Positions 32,864 to 43,679 of a stretch of 64,000 nucleotides of DNA are shown in pieces. Below the pieces are notes generated by a model. That model searched no databases and was not told where the DNA came from. It was given only the letters and a program-made list of their open reading frames with translations. The stretch lies in contig CM049402.1 of the NCBI GenBank assembly GCA_026929865.2, positions 13,614,001-13,678,000 of the forward strand, written 5' to 3'. This DNA comes from Hyperoplus lanceolatus (taxonomy: Eukaryota > Chordata > Actinopteri > Uranoscopiformes > Ammodytidae). Position numbers and translations under genes: made by a program. The first letter of the stretch is position 1. Every line of letters starts with the position of its first letter.

Positions 32864-34290
32864 TCTTCAAGCACCAGCTCCAGCTGTTCCCCGTCCAAAT
32901 GAGCTCACTTCACCTTTAACAAGAATGGCAGATGATTAGAGACGAGACAGAGAGAGTGTGAGCTTGTAAAATGTGACGCTCTGGCTGTGTGTGTGTGTTT
33001 TAGTTTTTTTCCAAATGTACCAGCTTCTCTGCACACGAAAAAAAAAATGCCCTTACCACACACTGAGCCAGCCATTTCAGGCCCTAAGTGGCTTCTATCA
33101 TAGCCGGTGTCGCTTCCTCAGAGTGACATAGCCGAAGCGTAATGGGCCTGTCTATGGCGTGTTTAAAACCCGGTGTTAATTATAACACCATGCCCCGTTA
33201 AACACAGTCACATTAGCATTAGCATAAGCGCCGTTGTCGAGCTCTGTCCTAGGGAACAAAGGGTGACGGGTGATTCTGTCAACATTTGAATTGGACAGTT
33301 GCACAAAGCCAGGCTGAGGATCACACACTCACCTCTCTATTGATACGACGGGCAAAAGGATTTGGTTTCTGTTTCATCGACTCTATGATACTGCTGGTGT
33401 GACAGATGTGCAATCCCACAGCATATTTAATTATTATTTGTGTGTGTATGATGACAAATGGTTTATTTCTGTGTGTAGGGAGGGAACTGAGGGAGTTGTT
33501 TGTGACTCCATTTGTTTTATTTGTCAAAAGCTGATGGAGAAAGTGGAAAGATTTGTAGGTAATCATTTTTCTGGAGTGTAATATCAAAGTATTGATTTTC
33601 TATGTCATGCGTATTCAGGTGCTGTGACAAAAAGACATTCTTTGTTCTTATGTTGCATTCACTTTTTTAAACCTGATTCCAGAGCAACATTCACGTGGAC
33701 ATACAATGAATGACCTGATGGTCTTGAATCAATGTGTATCCTGATAGGCATATAATGTATGTTGGCCTTGTTTCCTGTTTTTTGACATTGGTCACTGAAT
33801 CAGCAGTCAGCATGGAGCTGAAATGTTGCTCAGAATTAAGCCATTAGTGTGCTTATTTTACAGATTGTTTAAGGAAGTAGTAGTAAAAGGTAGTAACATT
33901 TGTATATTTATAGGATCAAACATAATGTTCACCTATCCACCTTTTCTTAAAATATATCCAGATAAGAAGTGAAATAACCATGGCTCCAGATTGAATCAAA
34001 TGAAATGTACAGGCTAATGGTTATATATAGTGCAAAGGCTAGAGGTGTATGGGGTTGATTATGTCGTATTGCACCTTGATCCTACAACGCAAGGGGCCAG
34101 TGGCCTTGCTTGTCATCAAAAGGTCTTAAAGGTTGTCCATGCCTCCTCGCCCACATATCCTGTTTCTCTCGTTATTTCCATCCGCCTGCCCCCGGTTATC
34201 AACTATCCGATACAGTGGAGATAAATTAGACCTATTGTTGGCGGAATGAAGCAGAGCCTCATGCTTGCTTGCACTGTGGTAACTCGCATA

Positions 34291-34294
34291 TCTC

Positions 34295-34369
<75 letters not shown>
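34291..34369. repeat. (CT)n microsatellite
   Basis: About 79 bp of CT with one or two substitutions. Confidence 0.95.
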
Positions 34370-35071
34370 GTTTATCCCTTGCAATAACGACCACATAAAA
34401 CATCTGATAAATAGCAGCCAAGGTGAATATTGGAGTTGAGATTATGTGCGGGTGCCCACGTACACACAGCATTATCATAGACAAAATACCTGAAACGAAT
34501 GCTCAAGTGCAGCCTCACATAGACACACATGCACGCAGACTTATTTGCACACAAGCACAATTTTCCACTGCCTTTTATCTGCGTAATATCTGCATGATTG
34601 GCTGCGAGGAGTTTATTTATTTATTTCCCAGATAATGAATTTGGTAACAAAACCGCTGAAGGTATATAAGTACTTTCTTCATTTGAGTGCCTTTCCCAAG
34701 CACTTATCTGCTGCTCAAATCATGTTTGCCTTCAACACAGCCCGGTGTCTCGGCATGGTTTCTGCTGCAGCTCAACACAGGAGACTTTTGTTTAGTGAAA
34801 ATTAGATAGTATAGTATTGTCTTTAGCTTGTCCTTCACGGGTGCGATTTTAATTGTGATGCTTACTTAGGAAAATATCATATCGAAGTGGGCTGTGGATG
34901 GCAGACTTAGCTCAATGTATCTTTCGATATGAGCAATGATATAGATTCAATAGGAAGAGAATAACAAAATCCAGCAGGAGCAAGTTGTAATTTTTATAAT
35001 CCATATCGAGTCAGGTTTAACTGATTACGGTCATATAGCTCCAATATATGGTAAATTACTCAATAAATATG

Positions 35072-35222
35072 TTGCCGTTTTTAGCTTTTTTATTAGACAG
35101 ATTTTGGAGAGACAGAGTTGAAATGGTGCAAAGAGAGGAAGACATGCAAAGTAATGACCCGGGCGGGATTCGAACCCAGGTCTGCTGCAGGGCCTGGGCC
35201 TGATACGCTCTGACCAACCCCC
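35072..35222 (-). mobile_element. tRNA-derived SINE, diverged copy
   Basis: Read on the minus strand it has a box-B-like GGGTTCGAATCCC (35166-35178), then GGTCATTACTTTGCATGTC, then CATTTCAACTCTGTCTCTCC and an AATAAAAAAGC end. The same order of blocks is seen at 52561-52747 and 57582-57766. The 5' part with box A is degraded. No clear target duplication. Confidence 0.75.
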
Positions 35223-35302
35223 AAATTGTATTTTCTTAACAAATTCATTTATTGGGATTTTATTTTAGACAACAAAAATCAGGACGACAAAGAGGAGAAA
35301 AA

Positions 35303-35306
<4 letters not shown>

Positions 35307-35339
<33 letters not shown>
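35307..35339. repeat. (AT)n microsatellite
   Basis: AT run of about 33 bp. Confidence 0.95.
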
Positions 35340-35342
<3 letters not shown>

Positions 35343-37157
35343 ATAAATAATAAGTAATATTTGCCATTGTACAATACAATGTATTTTGTTTGACGTATTT
35401 TTAAATTGACTGATCTTTACTGTAACTTTTCAAGCATAAATCTTGTGTTTTACCTTCTTGAATGTGAGGATTTGCTTTTCTTTGTCATATGTGACAGTAA
35501 AATACAAATCTCAAACTTTTCACATAGTCACAGACTCTTCATGGGCTCTGAGAAATTGTGGTGGCAATTTTGTCACAGTTTTTTTCTCAGATTTTATTGA
35601 CTAAACAATCAAGATACTCCTGAACACAATATTTGGTGCTTGTTTAAAGTTTCTTTATTTTAAGTAATAGACTTACACAGGCACCCGTAGTATCTGCTGC
35701 CCTTTTCTTGATGACGTTTCCAACCACGAGTTAATTGTATTTTTAGTGTCTGATCTTACTCATCTTTATGACTAAGCTCCAGCGAGGTGGTTCTCTAGAT
35801 TTTTAACCATGTCCCAAAGGGGAATAGTATTTTTCCATTAGTCATAACCCGTAAAACCCATAATCATCAGTAAATCCTTTATGACTGTCACAAAGGGAGA
35901 CGAAGGGCAGTCTTTCAGGAACCACCTAACCTAATGAAATTGTCGCTGTCAGCTATCGGGAGGGGGTCGACCAGTTTAGTACTGCACTTTCACGCTGCCT
36001 GCATTGTTTCTTTTAAAGGAATGGGCATTCTCCTATGCCACTAATCTGGGAGGGTTATTGGTGATTTTTCATCTCAGTGGTTTTAAGGCCATCCAGGGGA
36101 GAGCGCTTGATATGCAGGCTGCAAGGTGTTAGGATGTGTAGGGCTCGGAGAAAGAGGAGGAGGATCTGGAATAAATGTTCTTGTTTTGCTCAAGCCCTTT
36201 TTTCTCTCGATGTCCCGAAGAATTGTTGTCGGGATCGTACATTTAAAAGTTGAAATGTCCTTGGAGTTAAGTGTTTTATTGGTTTTTTATGTCGAGCTAA
36301 TCACGCCATATAGAAGCAATGAAAAATATAGGCGATATACAGTGTATGTGGTTGAGCTGGAGAAGTAAAGAGATGGAACTTAAATGTATGAGGAACAGTG
36401 GAGAGTTGAAAATGCAATCCTGAGAAACTGTCACGGTGTTAGAGAATAAAATGCCGAAGTCCTCTGTTTCACAAGTTCCACTTTTTTCTGTCTTGACAGC
36501 TGTGCACCTGTCTCTTTCTTTCTCGTGCTATTCTCTTCACTCCATTGATTTTTACAACCTCCCCATACCAGTCGGCCGGCCCTTTATCTTTTTTCCTTTG
36601 TGTTTGTGCAGTAATTCCTTTTCTTCTGATACGAGTTCTGCTGGAGGAGTGATGTGTTCAAGGCTGCGACAAGAAGGCCAAGTCCACACTTTGTGCAAGC
36701 TGAGCGGCCGGTGCATCACGGTGCAAGAAAATGTGTGATGCTCCTGTTGAGTCCTTACAGGCCAGTCCGTGTGACCTGAAATAACACTACATAGATGTTC
36801 TGCTGTTGTATTCCATAACAAGTAGGGCTGGTCCATTATGGCAAAAATCGTGATCACGATGATTTTGGTTGATATTCAGATCAGATTATTTAACACAATA
36901 ATTACATTGACTTGGAAACATCATGCATTTGACTTTTTTTTGAGGGGGTGGGAAGCTGTCTTTTTAATAGTTTTATTTAAATATACATATTCATACATAT
37001 ACGTATAAAAAGAAGACGAAAATTGTAATTGCACAGCAATAACATGTAGCCTATTCCAAAGACCAAAGCACAGTGAGGTTGAAGTTCCCCCTTTAGAAGC
37101 CTGTTTAATTTGTCACTGTAAATACTCATACATGTGATTTTCTTCTTTGTGTTATAG
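35340..37157 (+). other. Intronic sequence upstream of the mid2 coding exon
   Basis: No gene-like ORF. Contains the repeat fragment at 36823-36930. It ends in a T-rich stretch and the acceptor TTATAG (37152-37157). Confidence 0.45.
36823..36930 (+). repeat. Truncated fragment of a hAT-like repeat
   Basis: Begins TAGGGCTGGTCCATTATGGC and continues with AAAATCGTGATCACGATGATTTTGG, matching from memory the end of a common fish repeat. The other terminus was not found. Confidence 0.4.
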
Positions 37158-37213
37158 GTTATCGGCCAGCTTCTGTGGGATTTGATGTCACCTTTAGAGT
37201 GGTTCAACTGAAG

Positions 37214-38059
37214 ATGGAAACACTGGAGTCTGAGTTGACCTGCCCGATCTGCCTGGAGTTGTTTGAAGATCCTCTGCTCTTGCCCTGCGCCCACAGCCTG
37301 TGCTTCAACTGTGCCCATCGCATCCTGGTGTCCCACTGCTCCACCAGCAAGCCCCTCGAGTCCATCTCGGCCTTTCAGTGCCCCACGTGCCGTTACGTCA
37401 TCACGCTGAATCACCGCGGCCTGGAGGGCCTTAAGCGCAATGTGACGCTGCAGAACATCATTGACCGCTTTCAAAAGGCCTCCCTCAGCGGCCCCAACTC
37501 CCCCACCGAGAGCCGGCGTCTGCAGCCGCAGCGGCCCTACACCGCCACCATTAGTGGAACAATAGCTGGGACCATTGGCAGCTTAGGCGGCGGTGGTGGT
37601 GGTGGAGGTGGAGGTGGAGGTGGTAGTGGCACTAGCGGTAGCAGCGCCCGCAGCAGCCCGGCCACCTCCAGCCACTCCCACCCGCACGCCAACCACACCA
37701 ACGCAAACCACAGCCCGGCTCAGGTGGTCGCCAAGATGGAGCCGCGCATCAGCTGCCAGTTTTGCGAGCAGGATCCGCCGCGGGAGGCCATCAAGACGTG
37801 TGTGACGTGCGAGGTGTCATACTGCGACCGCTGCCTGCGCGCCACGCACCCCAACAAGAAGCCCTTCACCAGCCACCGTCTGGTGGAGCCGCTGCCCGAC
37901 ACGCACATCCGCGGCCTGACCTGCCTGGAGCACGAGAACGAGAAGGTCAACATGTACTGCCTGGTGGACGACCAGCTCATCTGCGCCCTCTGCAAGCTGG
38001 TGGGGCGCCACCGCGAGCACCAGGTGTCCTCACTCACCGAACGCTTCGATAAGCTCAAG
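37214..38059 (+). CDS. mid2: MID2 (TRIM1), first coding exon: RING, B-box 1, B-box 2
   Basis: Encodes residues 1-282 of the microtubule-associated E3 ubiquitin ligase MID2. The start [20 protein letters not shown] is the family's conserved N-terminus, and the ATG has a strong context (A at -3, G at +4). RING C3HC4: C10, C13, C25, H27, C30, C33, C56, C59. B-box 1: C181, C184, C196, C199, C204, C207, H212, H221. B-box 2: C237, H240, C249, C257, C260, H266, H269. The exon begins after the acceptor at 37157, so 37158-37213 is 5' UTR, and ends in phase 0 at the donor GTAAGT (38060). Residues from about 103 to 176 form a low-complexity linker with 13 consecutive Gly (125-137), Ser-rich and His/Asn-rich stretches; human MID1/MID2 have a much shorter linker here. 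MID2 rather than MID1 is chosen because of the next exon and [18 protein letters not shown] wording. Confidence 0.95.
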
Positions 38060-38130
38060 GTAAGTCATCAAGTGTTCTCAAATAACATGTCATCAGCAGC
38101 AATATCTGTATCCACTTTATATTGTTTTAA

Positions 38131-38490
38131 AGGTCACATGTTATGCTCATTTTGAGTTTCAAATTGTTATTTGGGTTCCTACTAAAAAAGATATTTTCAC
38201 GGTGTAGTGTCCAAAAAAAACTTTTTAATTCTCACAGTGCAATTGCTGAATCTCCTCTTTTCAGCCTCTGTATGAAACGCTTCATTTTAAGAGGATATCT
38301 CTTTAAGCCCCACCGTCCAAAAAGCCCAGTCTAGTCTGCTCTGATTGGCCCTTAATCTAACTGCCAGTTAGATTTGCATATCTATTTCTAAATTAGGTTA
38401 GTAATGAGGGTGTTTTTCGCACATAATTTTGTAATCTCTAGTAACAGCGGGTACCCATGAAAAAGTGCCTTTGGCATAATAAGTGACCTT
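38131..38490. mobile_element. TTAA-flanked MITE, 360 bp
   Basis: TTAA at 38127-38130 and 38491-38494 surrounds AGGTCACATGTTATGC at the left and GCATAATAAGTGACCT at the right, inverted termini of about 16 bp. The interior (CTGTATGAAACGCTTC, AAAGCCCAGTCTAGTCTGCT) matches from memory a very common fish MITE. Kolobok-like or piggyBac-like by target site. It lies 71 bp after the mid2 exon. Confidence 0.82.
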
Positions 38491-41400
38491 TAAATCTGTT
38501 TTGCTGGCATACAAGGTAAGTCACCATCCGGAACAAGGTTCGATTGAAAGGTACCGATGACTTACTGTTGAGCTTTGAATCTGTTACCATACTTACAAAG
38601 AGGTTCTTGTTTATTGCCTGCAGCATTCATTATGATATCTTTGCTTGCAGTTTGCCAAACAGCAAAATCTTTAATCTTTCCTTTCCTACCTCGGGTATGT
38701 CTGTGCATTTCTGTTGACTATGAACTCTCAGCACTGCCACAGTTGCATCATATACACACTCACACAAGCCTTTTGTTCAGCAAGAAGGGCAGGAAGACAG
38801 ATCACAAACACAGAGAGAAGGAGAGAGAGAGAGTGGAGAGAGACACACACAATTGGGATTGTGTGCTGGTTAGGAGGACAGAGAGAGTTGGAGAGCAATG
38901 GGGAGGCCGTCATTATAATAGTCGATGAGCTGGCATTCCCTGTGGCCACTGAGCTTTCAGTGGCTCTGCCTAAAGTCCAGGACTGCTGAATCAGGGTGAA
39001 TAACAACAGAGAGAGGCACAGGCTGGAGCTTATTCCACCACTAAAGACATAAAGCAGCCGGCCACATCTGCTGGCGTAAAATGTCTGTCTGACTTTTGTG
39101 TATTTATATGCAACTCTTGATGCACCTTTTTCCCCCAAAAAAACAATTATTTGCAGTGTAACTGATTTTAAACTACACTTGCATAAGTAAAGTGACTTGA
39201 CTATTTAAATTGGATTGTCATTGTTGGATTTCTTTTGTTATTTATTATTCACCTCTTACAGCATTGGGAAGTAAGTGAATTGTGTTTGGTTTGTTTCCTC
39301 TTATATGTTGTTTACTGGCATAATGGAACACAGTTATAACCATGCTCTGGTTAAAGCCTTGTGACTTTCTCCCTGAGAATGAGTGTCCTTCTTTCTACAA
39401 GAAACCATTGATCGACCATCATCAAGTGAATAATTCTGTCTACCACAGATAGAACACTATATGACAGCAGTCAGTATACTGGGGGCTGATATAACAGTGA
39501 TCAGATAAAATACTTATGTCTATGCAGGCTCTAGTATTGCCCAGAATAGGTGAAAGTTACACACTACATGTTCCATGAAGTAAGTTCCATAAAGTATCAC
39601 TGTGTAGATTATCTGCATGTCCTACTTTTAAAATAATCCTTTGTACTTACATACTGTAAATCCCCAAAATCCTTCAGATTAAGTTAATTCCATTGATGTT
39701 TTCGGTCCCGAGGGTGCGAGGGTGTTTCCATGGTTGGATTGTGTCGAATGTAATGGCATTGTGCGGCATACAAAGGGGAAATAATGGACACCTGAGAAAA
39801 ACACTAACGGTGTTCTTCCCTTTTTAGTTTCAGGGCTTCATCTGTAGAAAAAGAAGGCCAATGTTTGTAGGCTGACATTCTATTTCAGAAATAATACTAT
39901 ATTTGGATTGCCTCACATTTGGGCTTTTGTTATCACTACATTACATAAGTCTGAGTGTAAGAAGATGTAAGCAACCTTTCAAGAGACCTTTGCAACCATT
40001 CTATGCACAACAAGAATCCACCTCATTTGGGTTTTGAACACAGCAACAAACGGTGTTGTTCTCAGAAGCGTATAGAACATTGTTTTTTATTTCACTGTTA
40101 ACGCAGTCCCACGCTCTGTATTATTGATGATTTGAGCTGCCTAAAAATGTGTCTCTCGCTTCCCCCTTTCGCGCCAACATGTCAGCAAAATTCCCTCTGC
40201 TCAGCACCTCTCATTGTCTTTCAACCCGCAGGAGCGCAGTTTATTTTCTCTAGCATTTTGCCCCCTTTTATCTCCCCCTTTTTTTCTGCCACCGCATTCT
40301 CCGCAGACTGTGTGAGAGTTTACTGTAAGTCCTTTCCCTCTGAACTTCATGGCTGGATGTGGTTCTTTTGAACGGTCCCCCAGCCAGGGCTTTGAACTTT
40401 CTTTTTTAAATACCCAATCCACCCCAAATCTGGGAGGAGACCAGCCCCGGTCCAAGCTGGTGGCTCAGCTCACAAGTGGTATATAGTGGCAGCTAACTTC
40501 TAATCTTTCTTCTCTCTTGTGGCAAGGCAGAGGAGTGGGAAGTCTTATTTATGCATAGCTTATCAGGTTAGATGTAGGTCAAAAAGGAGTGTGCTTATAC
40601 CCCTGCATTTTTTCTTTTCCTCTGTTTTTTTTCTGTCTGAGACTGACATTCAATCATGTAGGTGAGGTCGGCAATTTTTTTAAGAAAGATTGACTGTCCG
40701 TACTGTGAGTGTGTGTCTGTGTGTGTGTTGAAAAACAAATCCAATGTGAATACGCAGGCTAAGCTCTGTAAATGGGCATACTGCTGGCTTCGGTGTGCCC
40801 CCTATCTTACATAACCTTTGTTTACATACCAGTTCACAGATCCTAGGCTGGATTGTTTTTCAGTGCACAAACAGTAAACAGTACGGACAGGTATCGGTGT
40901 CTGCTGTGCATGCTGGAAGCTACACTGTTGCTAAGTGATTTCTCACACATTAAGAGGGAAAGGTAAGCTTCTCTTTGGCAACAAGGGTGAATATTGAAGG
41001 AGATTAAAAGGCCAACAATTCCCACCGCTGTAAAAAAAAAAATAAAAAAAAAGACTGCAGAACGTGGCACAGCTGAAACTGCAAAGAAGTGAGTTAATTC
41101 CCCAGGCGGCTGTTAAGCAGAGCTCTTTTGCTCAGAAGCAAAGACATTTGCACGCCTTCTAATTGGCAGACCTTGATAATAGTGTTTCACTTTGATATTC
41201 TTTAAAGACTGCAGCTCAAAGAGGTACCACTCACCCAAGACTTTTATTTGTTTTTTACACTTTCAGATTCATTGAAACTAAAAGACATTCATGCCGTAGC
41301 AGTGAATGTTTCATCGTCGGCTGCTTTGAACGTCTCTATTGCAGGCTCATTACGGTGTCATTGACTTCCATTTTGTGGCAGCCTAACGTCAGAGGCTGAA

Positions 41401-41883
41401 GCTGTTTGCTCTGCTCTGGAGTTTTGGTCTGACGTGTGGTGTAGCACTGGAAAGTAAAAAAATATTTTTGTTAAAGTGTTACACCAATGGTGAAAGTTCT
41501 AACCCATGAATCATGACTGATCATAACTAACAGTTGTACATTCAGATTCACTTGCCTTTTTTAAATGGAAAAGTTGCAAAGTAGGGGGATTTAGCACAAT
41601 CATTTTGCAAGTGAAACCCCAGTCATGGCTGACGTAAGATTAATTTACCTGTCTTTTATATGGTATGCAGGTACTCTAAAGCTACAAAAAAGGGTTAGAA
41701 TTACCTTGTTGCTTTTTATTGTCCCTAAGAATTAAGAAGGTGAGTGTTTTAATTGTGAATCATAACTTATCATTTTTAAAGATTGTAACTGAGATTGTAA
41801 CTAAGCACTAAACAATAATGGCTTGGGTTTTTTGGGCCTTCATTCTAGAAGCAATTATTTTGGGGTTTTCATTATGCCTGCAT

Positions 41884-42065
41884 CTATGTGTTAAAGGGAC
41901 TAGCAGTATCCTCCTGTTTCCAGTCATCAAGCTAAGCTGAGCTAAAATGGTGCTGGCACTTGTTCTATATTTACCGTACCCACATGATGAGAGTGATATT
42001 GATCTTCAAACCTAACCTTAGGCAAGAAAGTGAATAAACTAATTTTCAATGTTGTATTCTTCCTT
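41884..42065 (+). repeat. Interspersed fish repeat, partial
   Basis: Contains CTAAGCTGAGCTAAAATGG, ATATTTACCGTAC, AGAGTGATATTGATCTTC and GGCAAGAAAGTGAATAA in the order also seen, reversed, at 56612-56780 and in part at 28998-29065. No inverted ends located. Confidence 0.55.
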
Positions 42066-42607
42066 TTATAATAAACTGCTGAATAGAGCGGAAGCTTGGA
42101 CACAGAACTATACGCCCACGATGCAGCAACATATGTTCTAATCTTTAATCCAAGGCTTTCATTGATGTTTTCCTTTTACTGAGAGTTATCCATTCCCACG
42201 GCCTCTGAGGGTTTATCTAGATCATTTACATCAGCCTCATCTGATCTTGTTGTTTATGTGTCTGGCAGTCTGCTCTATCATGACACATGGCCTGTGTAGT
42301 CAGTACATTTTTATGTGCCAGTGTATTGGTTTGCAATTAACTTACTTGCTCCTCAGAACCTAAAGCACACACAGTAGGCAATGTTTTGATTGAATAAAAA
42401 ACCATTGTTTTAAAGAAATGGTTATGGACTATAGCCAAAAGATGAGAAAAGAGACTGCAGGAAGCAAATGAGGAAGCACCTTAGACACACACAAGGAAAG
42501 AGGAGAAATGATGATAAATGGATTAAGTGGCACGGCTAAGAAGTCTCTCTGTCCTCCTCTGCATTCCTTGCTGTTAATAAACTGACTATTGGGGCTTTTG
42601 AGGGGTT

Positions 42608-42609
42608 TG

Positions 42610-42640
<31 letters not shown>

Positions 42641-42672
42641 TGTGTGTGTGCGCGCGTGCGCATGCGTGTGTG
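42608..42672. repeat. (GT)n/(GC)n alternating purine-pyrimidine tract
   Basis: GT units pass into GCGCGT and GCATGCGT units; strictly alternating for most of its length. Confidence 0.9.
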
Positions 42673-43484
42673 CCTTAACGTCGAGTGCTAATGAGCTGAC
42701 ATGGAGGCAAAGCTTATAGCAGAGCCGCTGACATCCGCGACACTTGAAGCAAGCAGCAGTTACAATTAAAAGACTCTCTCTGACTCACTTGTGCAGTGAG
42801 TCCCACTAAAGCAATGGGCATGTGTCTCCACAGTCTTGACAGGTCTCACACACACTTGTACCAGTTGATAGTCCGTTCCGTGCATGAGAGGAAGAAGAAA
42901 TATGCAAAACATTCCCAGGTGATTATTGTATTAATTTCCTGTTTCGCGAGAGGAAAGTCATAGCCTACTCATCCCTCTTTTTCTTCTCTCACCCGTCCCT
43001 TACCACTCATATCTTCCATAACTGACCTGTATATGCAAAACTGTGACGGTATTAATGAAAAGGGCAAATTGAAAGGTCAAGTACTCAAGCAAGCTGAATT
43101 TTTCATGCACTTTCCTACTCTTTCCTTCATTTCCACAGATTCCCTCTCTGTTCGCTGCCGCTGCTGCCCTGCCCTCTGGCACTATCATTTTTCTCACCTC
43201 TCCCTTTCTTGCATGCAGGCCCACAAACAGCATCCATTCCTTCCCACCTTCTTTCTGTCGCTCCGTTTCTCTCCTCCCTCTCTCCCTCATCTGGCCCCTT
43301 GCCAGTCTGTCTTGTTTAAGGTAACACTGCTTCCTCTTGTCATCGCCCACAAACCCACATTCACTACAGCAGGCCTATACCGCTGCTGCTGAGAGGGAGA
43401 CTCACAGTCCTCCAGTGTGATGGTGTGTAGGAGGATATTGGTTTCCTTCAAATATGTTTGCCTGTATGCAGTATTTACAGGTGC

Positions 43485-43577
<93 letters not shown>

Positions 43578-43579
43578 CA

Positions 43580-43661
<82 letters not shown>

Positions 43662-43679
43662 CGCGTGCGTGCGTGTGTT
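43485..43679. repeat. Compound (GT)n-(GCGT)n microsatellite
   Basis: About 90 bp of GT is followed by about 50 bp of GCGT units, then GT again and mixed GCGT. Nearly 195 bp of alternating purine-pyrimidine sequence. Confidence 0.96.

Larger units (their letters stand above)
32531..35070. other. Intronic sequence with microsatellites
   Basis: Contains an interrupted (GT)n run at about 32778-32863, the (CT)n run at 34291-34369 and otherwise unrecognised AT-rich DNA. The Cys/Val ORFs here come from the GT run. Confidence 0.45.

Noticed and set aside
34372..34635. ORFs on both strands after the (CT)n tract
   Set aside because: No domain resemblance, overlapping on opposite strands, and no splice-supported structure.
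37175..37213. N-terminal extension of MID2 from a GTG at 37175
   Set aside because: No ATG in the extension and the family N-terminus is METLES; the frame is open only by chance or as 5' UTR.
36977..37474. 165-codon minus-strand ORF over the mid2 exon
   Set aside because: It is the antisense shadow of the RING-coding sequence; the + strand has conserved zinc-binding residues and splice sites.
37593..38058. Several other long frames over the mid2 exon (Val-, Pro- and Arg-rich)
   Set aside because: Out-of-frame readings of GC-rich coding and GGT/GGA repeat DNA with no domain motifs.
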